Shown one piece after another: positions 1 to 5,852 of a DNA stretch of 31,962 nt. Positions within the stretch are counted from its first letter, which is position 1. Every line of letters starts with the position of its first letter. Where the stretch lies: the IMG/VR virus record IMGVR_UViG_3300032242_000899, positions 1-31,962 of that record. One strand, given 5' to 3'. A program made the translations under genes and the position numbers. This stretch comes from a virus. Under the pieces are notes generated by a model. That model saw nothing but the letters and a program-made list of their open reading frames with translations, was not told the DNA's origin and ran no database searches.

Positions 1-52
1 AGGGCATCACAAACATCACAAGGCTGGTGACTATCGCTGTTAGAACTTTCAT
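1..52 (-). CDS. Partial gene, hydrophobic N-terminus (signal peptide or membrane anchor)
   Basis: Only the first 17 codons are inside the window; the gene continues past the left edge. The start ATG overlaps the stop of the preceding gene in a TAATG junction. The visible residues are one basic residue (Lys2) followed by an almost uninterrupted hydrophobic run (Val, Leu, Ala, Ile, Met, Phe), as in a signal peptide or a first membrane span. Function cannot be assigned. Confidence 0.45.
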   Translation of the reverse strand, partial: MKVLTAIVTSLVMFVMP

Positions 53-135
53 TATTCACCTTTCTGATACCACTGATACAGGAGGATGTAGATACAACCG
101 AGCGCCACGGCTCGAATCAGGATGTCTGCGCCCAT
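52..135 (-). CDS. 27-residue single-span membrane microprotein
   Basis: A 27-codon frame joined to its neighbours on both sides by TAATG junctions (135 and 52). The product has a short polar N-terminus, a hydrophobic stretch from about residue 5 to 20 (Ile, Leu, Ala, Val, Tyr) and a polar tail ending in Lys-Gly-Glu, so it can span a membrane once. Its support is the coupling at both ends in a region where every real gene is coupled this way. No family recognised. It follows a small cysteine-pair gene and precedes another hydrophobic product. Confidence 0.45.
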   Translation of the reverse strand: MGADILIRAVALGCIYILLYQWYQKGE

Positions 136-254
136 TAGATTGCCTCCTCGCAGGTGCATTCCTCGCCGTAGTTGGTCACGGCCTCGCACTTCTCGCACCA
201 GATAGGGTCGGGGAACTCCATCGACCAGTCGGTGTAGAGAACATCCTTACTCAT
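135..254 (-). CDS. 39-residue predicted zinc-binding protein
   Basis: The 39-residue product has a Cys20-x2-Cys23 pair and a Cys33-x-Cys35 pair in an acidic C-terminal half, the spacing expected of a single zinc knuckle. The frame extends further upstream, but the start at 254 is chosen because its ATG overlaps the stop of the 74-residue gene as TAATG, like its neighbours. Function unknown. A protein of this size is probably a one-zinc structural or binding module rather than an enzyme. Confidence 0.55.
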   Translation of the reverse strand: MSKDVLYTDWSMEFPDPIWCEKCEAVTNYGEECTCEEAI

Positions 255-478
255 TAGTTTGCCTCCGGTGTCCACAACGGACTGATAGGAGCAACGGGAG
301 TTACCTCCTCGGGAGTAGCTTCGACTTCGATGGTCGAGAACTGATCGGCGATAGCCTTTGCCCAGTTGCGCTCCTCTTGTGGCAGCCTGGTGTCGTGCGC
401 CGTCCACAGCAGAGCGTTCATGATGATTACAAGCGCATCCTTATTAAAGCTGATGCTGATGTTGTTACTTTCGGTCAT
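254..478 (-). CDS. Hypothetical protein, 74 residues
   Basis: A small soluble protein with no cysteines. Residues 1-45 look helical, including a patch with Trp25 and a later Asn-Trp-Ala-Lys run. Residues 50-74 are Pro/Val/Glu-rich and probably disordered. Its start overlaps the end of the upstream membrane-protein gene by 14 bases and its stop is shared with the next start (TAATG). No family recognised. Confidence 0.6.
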   Translation of the reverse strand: MTESNNISISFNKDALVIIMNALLWTAHDTRLPQEERNWAKAIADQFSTIEVEATPEEVTPVAPISPLWTPEAN

Positions 479-734
479 GCTTTTTATCCTTTGCCATAGT
501 ACGGATTACCTTATCGCGTCGAAGGTCATCCATCCAATCAAGAACAGATGCCGACGCCAGCCAAAGTACAAAAGCAGCCATCATTCCAGCAACTATTCCC
601 CCGAGAACCATCGGATGCGAATGCCCGATTTTCTGCACTGCAATAATGAGTAGACCCAGTACTAAAGCTCCTGAACCTATGAATGCTATCGTCACTAATA
701 AAGCTGATACGTAGTGTGTGAACTTTCTATTCAT
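465..734 (-). CDS. Two-span membrane protein, 89 residues
   Basis: Two hydrophobic segments are clear, about residues 9-35 and 44-67, separated by a short loop containing His-Ser-His-Pro. They are followed by a strongly charged, basic tail rich in Asp, Arg and Lys. The start at 734 is chosen over an in-frame Met 15 bases upstream because it gives an ATGA overlap with the stop of the winged-helix gene. The topology would fit a small holin-like or superinfection-type membrane protein, but the gene lies far from the lysis cassette and no family is recognised. Confidence 0.65.
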   Translation of the reverse strand: MNRKFTHYVSALLVTIAFIGSGALVLGLLIIAVQKIGHSHPMVLGGIVAGMMAAFVLWLASASVLDWMDDLRRDKVIRTMAKDKKHDRK

Positions 735-1249
735 GCTGCAACTCCCCAAATGTTAGCCATCCTGTTTGATGGTGTTTTCTTCTTGCCGATACTTTCGACG
801 AGACCTTTATGGTACAACTCGACCCTCCTAGGACGGACGGTATTCTCCGATAAACCAAGGTGTGCAGACAGTTCAAGATCCGTCATTCCACGGACTGCGA
901 GAGCCTCATAGACCATGTTACGGATGCTTTCGGCGGCTGTAACCATGGAGATTGCTGCTTCGACGCTAGTGTCGGAGTGACCCTGCGCTGGTAGCGTCTC
1001 GAAATCTGCAACGTCTGCCAGGAAGTAGTGGTGTGCGGTCGCCCACACTAGGTTGTAGGCATCCTGCAAGACCTCACTGTCGTAGGTGTAGCACTCCCCT
1101 TCGACAGTGATAATCCCTGCCTTGACTAATGCAGCTCGCCATAGACGGTCTGCGACCACGCCGTACCTAGCCCTGTACTCGGGATTAGGTTGTGGCGCGC
1201 CTACTAACGCTCGGTTAAGCGTGTCAATGTTTGGTGTTGTTACTTTCAT
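731..1249 (-). CDS. Winged-helix DNA-binding protein
   Basis: The 172-residue product has a C-terminal winged helix-turn-helix at about residues 105-170. The pattern is a first helix, then Thr-Asp-Leu-Glu-Leu leading to His-Leu-Gly-Leu-Ser-Glu-Asn-Thr-Val with Arg-Pro-Arg-Arg in the recognition helix, then a basic wing of Lys and Arg. This resembles MarR/ArsR-type winged helices and small phage proteins with the same Arg-Pro-Arg-Arg signature. The N-terminal 100 residues are helical and unassigned. AAGGGA lies six bases before the ATG. The start overlaps the upstream zinc-ribbon gene by 26 bases and the end overlaps the next gene as ATGA. It is the only obvious transcription-factor candidate in the window; its target is unknown. 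Confidence 0.75.
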   Translation of the reverse strand: MKVTTPNIDTLNRALVGAPQPNPEYRARYGVVADRLWRAALVKAGIITVEGECYTYDSEVLQDAYNLVWATAHHYFLADVADFETLPAQGHSDTSVEAAISMVTAAESIRNMVYEALAVRGMTDLELSAHLGLSENTVRPRRVELYHKGLVESIGKKKTPSNRMANIWGVAA

Positions 1250-1379
1250 CGTTGTCCCTTACTAGTTGGAAGGCTTCAAGCCTCATGTTGTTTGCTGGAC
1301 ACCGATGGGTGACATCTGTGGCCAACGCTTGTACCTTAGCATTACATTTTTTGCAGACGAAGCTTCTAAGCTTGCTCAT
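1224..1379 (-). CDS. 51-residue zinc-ribbon-like protein
   Basis: A 51-codon frame starting ATG-AGC-AAG inside the 3' end of the methyltransferase gene (14-base overlap) and ending inside the winged-helix gene (26-base overlap). The product has Cys9-x2-Cys12, then His26-x-Cys28 followed by Pro, so it could hold one zinc ion. It fills what would otherwise be an unexplained gap between two coupled genes. Possibly a protein- or nucleic-acid-binding adaptor; function unknown. Confidence 0.55.
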   Translation of the reverse strand: MSKLRSFVCKKCNAKVQALATDVTHRCPANNMRLEAFQLVRDNDESNNTKH

Positions 1380-2547
1380 TCATAACCTCTACGATTCCGT
1401 TAATGATCCACTCTACTACCGGAACAGCAACGGCGTTACCCATCTGCTTGTACCGGTGGGAATCTGCTTGGTCTGCTGTCCATCCATCGGGGAACCCCTG
1501 CAAGCGTTCGCACTCCATAGAAGTAAGTCGACGCACTGCTCCTGTGGTAAAGAGCGTTTGGTTGTTGCCGGTAGCAAGCGTCAGAGACTGGTCATACTTA
1601 ATCAACGGCACCTTGCCCCCTCCGTCCTTGCCTTCTCGCATAGTCAGCAGCGCCGGTATCTCGATGTGGGCAACAGCGTTAGGGTGCGCTCCAGCAGGCT
1701 CCATAACGCCCATCCCATGAGAAGTGACGCCCAGTGCAGGACTGTCTACCCCACTGATCGGATCCTGCGTCATGTGAAAAGCGATTGGCTCTACAATAAG
1801 GTCGGTAGCATCTTTCCAGTCACGTGCTTTGGTTGTGGAGAATGTTCCATCGTCGGCATAATCTCCGAACCCGACCATGCGGTTGACTATCGGCTCTAGC
1901 CCATCTCCACCCGTGACCGTAGCGCCCTGTCTAGCGTCTCGGGCAGGTTCGTCCCCCTGCGCTCCGCTCGACGAAGTATCCCCTCGCACGCTCTGACGCT
2001 CAAATAATACTTTGGCAACACTGGTGATGTCTCCAGCACGTCTCGCAACGATGAAGACACGGCGCCTCCGCTGGGGAACTCCGAAGTTTTGCGCGTCCAG
2101 CACTCGCCACCCAACGCCATACCCCCTGTCAGCCAGCGCACCGACAACTGCTCCCATGTCTGCCCCTCCTGAACTTGTAAGTAGACCAGGGACGTTTTCG
2201 AGGACGACCCACTCCGGCTCCGTCTCGTCGATGAGACGGGTGATTTGCCAGTAGAGGCCGCTTCTCGCTCCATCCAAGCCAGCTCTCTTTCCGGCGATTG
2301 AGAGATCTTGGCAGGGGAACCCACCTGTAAGTATCCCTCGACTGGGAGTGAAGCCTGATTCTCTAAGTTGTCCACCTGTTACCTCCGTAACGTCATTAAA
2401 TAGTTTCGATGTTGGGAAATGCTTTTCGAGAATGCCTCTCGCGTGTTTGTCAATCTCGACTGATGCTACGACCTGAACCCCTGCACGTTCCATGGCAAGG
2501 TCAAAGCCGCCGACACCAGCAAATAGTGATACTCCTGTTAGTTTCAT
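1366..2547 (-). CDS. DNA (cytosine-5)-methyltransferase
   Basis: A full-length C5-cytosine methyltransferase (393 residues) that transfers a methyl group from S-adenosylmethionine to C5 of cytosine in a specific DNA site. Motifs occur in family order: motif I (FAGVGG, 9-14), motif IV with Pro-Cys-Gln and catalytic Cys79, motif VI Glu-Asn-Val (117-119), motif VIII Gln-Arg-Arg-Arg-Arg (159-163), motif IX (about 339-353) and motif X with Gln-Met-Gly-Asn-Ala-Val (368-373). The target-recognition region is roughly 220-335. The start overlaps the upstream gene as ATGA. No restriction endonuclease is recognisable nearby, so this is probably a solitary enzyme that protects phage DNA from host restriction or marks it. 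Site specificity cannot be read from the sequence. Confidence 0.95.
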   Translation of the reverse strand: MKLTGVSLFAGVGGFDLAMERAGVQVVASVEIDKHARGILEKHFPTSKLFNDVTEVTGGQLRESGFTPSRGILTGGFPCQDLSIAGKRAGLDGARSGLYWQITRLIDETEPEWVVLENVPGLLTSSGGADMGAVVGALADRGYGVGWRVLDAQNFGVPQRRRRVFIVARRAGDITSVAKVLFERQSVRGDTSSSGAQGDEPARDARQGATVTGGDGLEPIVNRMVGFGDYADDGTFSTTKARDWKDATDLIVEPIAFHMTQDPISGVDSPALGVTSHGMGVMEPAGAHPNAVAHIEIPALLTMREGKDGGGKVPLIKYDQSLTLATGNNQTLFTTGAVRRLTSMECERLQGFPDGWTADQADSHRYKQMGNAVAVPVVEWIINGIVEVMNEQA

Positions 2548-3155
2548 GCTCTACTCTTTAGCACATCATCTAGCACCGTTGCAAGCGCTAATCCAAGTTT
2601 CGGCGTCCTAACGTCTCCGACTAGGTACAATGCATAGCACCAAGCCATCTCATCGGTATCAGATTCGATAGCCCTAGACGCCCAGATAATCCAAGGATCC
2701 ATGGAGTTTAACGCCTCGGGTAGTAGTGGCTTATCGCCACCCTCAAACACTCGCTCGAACATACGGTCTCGCCATCCCTTGACTACGTTGTAGTTAAAGG
2801 TCAGCTCGGGCTGGAGTGAGATCTTGCCCTCGTACCTGTCCTGAATCATTAGGTCGAACCACTTGGCAGCCAGTACCCTTGCGTCGGATGGCAGTAGTTC
2901 GCCATACTCTACGGTTGGAGTGACCTCGCCAAAGAACGCCTGTCCGTCAATGTGGTGGTACTCGCCATCAACATCGACGCGAAACAGACGTGCTGGGAGG
3001 TTGCGCCATGGGATACTGTCGCAGACGCGAGAGCCAGGGTAGACGTGATATCCCTTCTCCGAGCCGCTATTGACTGCTACTTCACCCAGTTCTGGCCAGA
3101 TGGTACCCCAGATGGGGTCTACCATGTCCCTGTTTAGCCATTTGTACCACGCCAT
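2544..3155 (-). CDS. Hypothetical protein, 203 residues
   Basis: A soluble, Trp- and acid-rich protein with no membrane spans. The N-terminal 90 residues, starting Met-Ala-Trp-Tyr-Lys-Trp and containing Gly-Tyr-His-Val-Tyr and a Phe-Arg-Val-Asp-Val-Asp-Gly-Glu strand, loosely resemble small phage and actinobacterial domains that begin Tyr-Lys-Trp and carry a Gly-Leu-His-type turn; I cannot name the family with confidence. The C-terminal half (about 95-203) is helical. The gene is coupled by TAATG to the 48-residue gene upstream and by ATGA to the methyltransferase downstream. An accessory role in DNA modification is possible from context only. Confidence 0.65.
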   Translation of the reverse strand: MAWYKWLNRDMVDPIWGTIWPELGEVAVNSGSEKGYHVYPGSRVCDSIPWRNLPARLFRVDVDGEYHHIDGQAFFGEVTPTVEYGELLPSDARVLAAKWFDLMIQDRYEGKISLQPELTFNYNVVKGWRDRMFERVFEGGDKPLLPEALNSMDPWIIWASRAIESDTDEMAWCYALYLVGDVRTPKLGLALATVLDDVLKSRA

Positions 3156-3301
3156 TACAAGTCCGCACCTGCTGGATGCTGAATGTTCATGAGCAAGTTA
3201 CGGAGTTGCCATGTCTCGTCGATAAGCCACTGAATCTGGTCAGTCGTGATGGACTGATCCTTGTACCAGTTGGTCTCGATTTCTAATAGGGCGTCCTCCA
3301 T
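3155..3301 (-). CDS. 48-residue acidic helical protein
   Basis: The short product is acidic and Trp-rich (three Trp), predicted mostly helical, with no cysteines and no membrane segment. The frame is open further upstream, but the start at 3301 gives a TAATG junction with the stop of the HslV-like gene, and the stop overlaps the next start the same way. Because it is immediately coupled to the protease-like gene, it could be a partner, inhibitor or adaptor of that protein; this is inference only. Confidence 0.55.
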   Translation of the reverse strand: MEDALLEIETNWYKDQSITTDQIQWLIDETWQLRNLLMNIQHPAGADL

Positions 3302-3813
3302 TATGCCTCCACCGTCACAAACGTATGGTCTGCGGTGCAATCAGTCCACTTAGCGGCCGCTTCGAAAGCCACCGTGATACGTAGACGTGATGGGCCGTAG
3401 TCCTCGCTGGAGTAGAGGGAACCGAGAGCGAACTGGGCGCCGGAGCCGATGGCATGAAAGTCACCAAAGATGGCGATGTGTCCGAGGTCAGGCTGAATCT
3501 CGAACCATTGACCGGAGTACCCGATAAGGAACGTAGTGTCCTCATTCTTAAACTCTGCCTCGCGCCATGCCTCTGCAATCGCCGCTGTCATGTCATGGAT
3601 GTTGCAATCGGGACTGTCAACATCTAAGTCCTTTAGAGCTTGGACGCCTAGTTCCCCTCCTCGCCACGAACCGGCGAAACCGATAGCGACTGAACTACCG
3701 ATTCGGTAGACCTTGGGTGTGTCTGTTACCACCATGGTCTGTCCGTCTGATGCTGACTTGTCGCCAGCTATGTAGAGATCAACTCCATTTGTGTATCCGA
3801 TAATGGTTGTCAT
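3301..3813 (-). CDS. HslV/proteasome-like N-terminal-nucleophile hydrolase
   Basis: A 170-residue protein, close to HslV in size (about 175), with no propeptide. After removal of Met1, Thr becomes residue 1. Counting from it, Asp17 (in Ile-Ala-Gly-Asp), Lys33 (Pro-Lys-Val) and Gly47 (Gly-Phe-Ala-Gly) fall at the canonical numbers of proteasome beta subunits and HslV. A Gly-Ser-Gly at 122-124 corresponds to the conserved Ser129 region, and Asp157-Asp161 lies where the C-terminal Asp/Ser pair is expected. The likely activity is threonine peptidase, perhaps in a self-assembled ring. HslV normally needs the HslU ATPase, and none is present here. The start is fixed by an ATGA overlap and GGGAAG six bases upstream; a longer upstream frame would bury the nucleophile. 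It could instead be a non-proteolytic Ntn hydrolase or an Anbu-like protein. Confidence 0.8.
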   Translation of the reverse strand: MTTIIGYTNGVDLYIAGDKSASDGQTMVVTDTPKVYRIGSSVAIGFAGSWRGGELGVQALKDLDVDSPDCNIHDMTAAIAEAWREAEFKNEDTTFLIGYSGQWFEIQPDLGHIAIFGDFHAIGSGAQFALGSLYSSEDYGPSRLRITVAFEAAAKWTDCTADHTFVTVEA

Positions 3814-3998
3814 GAAAACTTCCCTGGTATTGGCCCTGTGTAGGGGATTACTTCGTTGCCTGGCATAAATACTTTGCCACAATGGTTGCAGATAACACGG
3901 TCTCTGCCTACCGATGAAAGGTGTAACTCCCATCGGTGCTGGTCTCGCATACTCGCTGCAAGGTCTTCTCGACGCTTACGCGCCTCACTAGTAGTCAT
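3810..3998 (-). CDS. 62-residue CxxC protein
   Basis: The N-terminal third is basic and helical. It is followed by His21 and His26, then Cys37-x2-Cys40 (Cys-Asn-His-Cys) followed by Gly-Lys-Val-Phe as in a zinc knuckle; the C-terminus is Pro/Gly-rich. One zinc could be held by the Cys pair and the upstream histidines. It lies between the annealase and the HslV-like gene, with TAATG before and ATGA after. Possibly nucleic-acid-binding; no family recognised. Confidence 0.6.
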   Translation of the reverse strand: MTTSEARKRREDLAASMRDQHRWELHLSSVGRDRVICNHCGKVFMPGNEVIPYTGPIPGKFS

Positions 3999-4645
3999 TA
4001 GAAAGGCTCATGTCCGTCAGGAACTGCCTTGGTGTTGAGTTCGTCAATCCATGTCGACGCCTCTGCCTTGGTCAGTTCTTCTGGTGCCTTACTCCAACGT
4101 GCCTTAGCCTCGGCTACGCCGTCCTTGCTCTGACGCTTGAGAATGGTCGACAGCGCCTTGAGTTGTGCTGGCGATGCAGTCTCGGTCGATGATGCCTTGG
4201 GTCGCTCGGAGTGAGGAGCTGGCAGGGGAGCAGAAAACTTCTGGGCGTAGGGTGGGTTACTGGCGGCATTGCCATCATCGTCCACGTCTGCTACGAGACC
4301 TAGTGCGGCCATGTAGGAGTATCGACGAGCATAAGTAACTGCTGATCCTTGCGCCTGTGGGTCATCCTTAATCAAGTGCAACTTCATCGTATGGGCAATG
4401 AACTGACCAGATGAGTGCAGAAGGTAGGTCGTGAGTGCGTCCGTACCGTCCTCTGCTTGTCCGATGAACTGACTGATTGACAGACCGTACTTGGTAAGGA
4501 CTGGCGTAGCAGTCTTGACTACCTCGGGGAGTGCAGCGTAGGTGGACTTAAAGAAAGGGTTTTTGCTTTCTTTAGGCACCGCTGAAAACTCTGCCTGGGC
4601 CTTGGCGAGCGCGCTCGCCAGCTCGTTGATTTGTTCTGACTTCAT
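3998..4645 (-). CDS. erf: ERF-family single-strand DNA annealing protein
   Basis: A phage recombinase (215 residues) that anneals complementary single strands after exonuclease resection, for replication-linked recombination or genome circularisation. Residues about 5-128 match the ERF domain: Asn-Pro-Phe-Phe-Lys-Ser-Thr-Tyr-Ala near 29, Tyr-Gly-Leu near 53, and the diagnostic stretch from Asp95-Pro-Gln through Ser-Ala-Val-Thr-Tyr-Ala-Arg-Arg-Tyr to Leu-Gly-Leu near 117, followed by an acidic Asp-Asp-Asp-Gly. Residues 130-160 are a Pro/Ser/Ala linker, then a helical C-terminal region. The protein ends Gly-His-Glu-Pro-Phe, reminiscent of the Pro-Phe tip of SSB tails. It is coupled by TAATG to the 58-residue gene that separates it from the exonuclease. 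Confidence 0.92.
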   Translation of the reverse strand: MKSEQINELASALAKAQAEFSAVPKESKNPFFKSTYAALPEVVKTATPVLTKYGLSISQFIGQAEDGTDALTTYLLHSSGQFIAHTMKLHLIKDDPQAQGSAVTYARRYSYMAALGLVADVDDDGNAASNPPYAQKFSAPLPAPHSERPKASSTETASPAQLKALSTILKRQSKDGVAEAKARWSKAPEELTKAEASTWIDELNTKAVPDGHEPF

Positions 4646-4821
4646 TACTTTCCCTCTTTCGTTAGGACTTCAAGGCCATCATAGACCTTCTGTAATACAT
4701 CTCGAATCTCACGGGCGTAGATTGCTACTCCTGTGTTTGATGACTTAGCCATCTCTGCGTAAATCGTGGTGATGCTGTCAACGGCATCGGCAAACAACCG
4801 GAAATCGTGAACGGCGCTCAT
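4645..4821 (-). CDS. 58-residue helical protein between exonuclease and annealase
   Basis: The frame starts as an ATGA overlap with the exonuclease stop and ends as TAATG on the annealase start. The product is almost all helix-forming with heptad-like hydrophobics (Leu, Ile, Val, Tyr), no cysteines and a charged C-terminus. Its position between the two recombination enzymes suggests a bridging or regulatory partner, but no family is recognised. Confidence 0.6.
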   Translation of the reverse strand: MSAVHDFRLFADAVDSITTIYAEMAKSSNTGVAIYAREIRDVLQKVYDGLEVLTKEGK

Positions 4822-5696
4822 CGTGCCACCTCCACGATGCCAGTGCCATCTGCAATGCAGGTCTGCTTAAAAGCGCAGTAGTCGCATTTCCAGTATGGAC
4901 GTGCCGCTGACGGATCAAGGTTACGGAGTTCCAGCGTACCGTCATCGTTGAGACCTTCGACAATGACGGGCTTTGACAACCATCCCTGCTCGGCCGCATC
5001 GACCAAGTTCTCCTGACGGCGAATCTCTGCTTCGGCCCACGGCATCCAAACAGCCTTGGGGATGTGCCACTCTGCAACGAATCGACCGATGGCATCAAGA
5101 CCTGCTCCAGCACCGACCGTCTTACTCACGGCTTCGAGGGCGATAGCACCAATGATTAGTGTGTCGCAGTCGTGGGTGTAGGCATTGAGTGCAGCTTGGA
5201 GTACGGCAGAGATGCGTGGCCCCTCGGGGTTGGTCAACTCTTTAGTGCGACGCTTGAGGCCGATGGACTTCTCGAAAGCAAAGCCACCCATCGTCTTAAG
5301 TTCAAACAATGCACGACCACCCTCCCAGTTAGGGATGATTGCCGTGATGACCTCGCCGTCAAGAACACCGTCAGATGACCCTGATGTGATGTTGCCGATG
5401 CGACCCTTGGGTTCAAACACTGCGCCAGGGTAGCGTCGACCAATCGCGTCTTGCACCCATTCGTGAATCTCTGTTCCAAGTGTTGTCACCCAGATAGCAG
5501 GTGCGTCAAAATCGTTTGTTACTTCGTACTCAAGTGCTTGGTATCCGAGAGCGCGTGAACAATCTCCTGCGCTGCTGAATCGAAGCTTGGTGTCGAATGC
5601 TTTTGGCTTCGGCCCCTTTGAGTTGTGATCCTCGATTAACTCATGGATGAGTGAATCGGTGAGAATCGGTGACACTGGTGTACGCCAGTCTGACAT
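4818..5696 (-). CDS. Cas4-like PD-(D/E)XK exonuclease with predicted Fe-S cluster
   Basis: A RecB/Cas4-type nuclease (292 residues), likely the phage exonuclease that resects DNA ends for the ERF annealase. Visible motifs are His78 (Glu-Ile-His-Glu-Trp), Asp109 (Ser-Asp-Gly), Glu132-x-Lys134 (Phe-Glu-Leu-Lys) and Gln167 with Tyr173 (QxxxxxY). Cys46 near the N-terminus with Cys271-x2-Cys274-x5-Cys280 at the C-terminus gives the four-cysteine layout that holds a [4Fe-4S] cluster in Cas4 and AddB-type nucleases. The ribosome site AAGGGAG lies six bases before ATG 5696. It is the first gene after the 172-base spacer, so it probably opens a transcription unit. No CRISPR array or other cas gene is present, so the Cas4 likeness reflects the fold only. 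Confidence 0.9.
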   Translation of the reverse strand: MSDWRTPVSPILTDSLIHELIEDHNSKGPKPKAFDTKLRFSSAGDCSRALGYQALEYEVTNDFDAPAIWVTTLGTEIHEWVQDAIGRRYPGAVFEPKGRIGNITSGSSDGVLDGEVITAIIPNWEGGRALFELKTMGGFAFEKSIGLKRRTKELTNPEGPRISAVLQAALNAYTHDCDTLIIGAIALEAVSKTVGAGAGLDAIGRFVAEWHIPKAVWMPWAEAEIRRQENLVDAAEQGWLSKPVIVEGLNDDGTLELRNLDPSAARPYWKCDYCAFKQTCIADGTGIVEVAR

Positions 5697-5742
5697 GTAA
5701 TGCTCCCTTCATATGGTGAGGGCATCACAGTACACCAGGGTT

Positions 5743-5760
5743 ATGACATTTGCAAGTCAT
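5743..5760. promoter_or_regulatory. Imperfect dyad, operator candidate
   Basis: ATGAC and GTCAT form 5-base arms around an 8-base centre that itself contains the palindrome TTGCAA. It lies 47-64 bases upstream of the exonuclease start and overlaps a weak -35 candidate, where a dimeric repressor could bind. The winged-helix protein encoded at 731-1249 would be a natural candidate to test. Confidence 0.3.
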
Positions 5761-5772
5761 TGGTTAGGAGGG

Positions 5773-5816
5773 GAGCTAGGCGATGGGACAAACAAGAAAA
5801 ACCCATCGCCCAGCTC
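5773..5816 (-). other. Long stem-loop, 9 bp plus 5 bp around one mismatch
   Basis: GGCGATGGG (5779-5787) pairs perfectly with CCCATCGCC (5802-5810). Beyond one A/C mismatch, GAGCT (5773-5777) pairs with AGCTC (5812-5816). The loop is 14 bases and U-rich on the minus strand. No U-tract follows on either strand, so a classical intrinsic terminator is not supported. An RNA-processing, stability or leader function is more likely. Confidence 0.7.
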
Positions 5817-5852
5817 AACCCAACGGCAGGAAGGGACGTACTGCCACTAGTG

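Noticed and set aside
1231-1899. 222-codon open frame on the plus strand opposite the methyltransferase
   Set aside because: It is antisense to a gene with complete catalytic motifs and has no recognisable domain; it is a shadow of codon bias.
1896-2375. 159-codon minus-strand frame within the methyltransferase gene
   Set aside because: It lies in another frame of a well-supported enzyme gene and shows no family features.
4818-5696. CRISPR-associated Cas4 and a CRISPR locus
   Set aside because: No repeat-spacer array or other cas gene is present; phage Cas4-like nucleases commonly serve recombination.
5719-5729. AGGGCATCACA also present at 1-11, considered as a shared operator
   Set aside because: Many 11-base matches are expected by chance in 32 kb, and the copy at 1-11 lies inside a predicted coding start.
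5773-5816. Intrinsic terminator
   Set aside because: The stem is strong but no U-tract follows on either strand.
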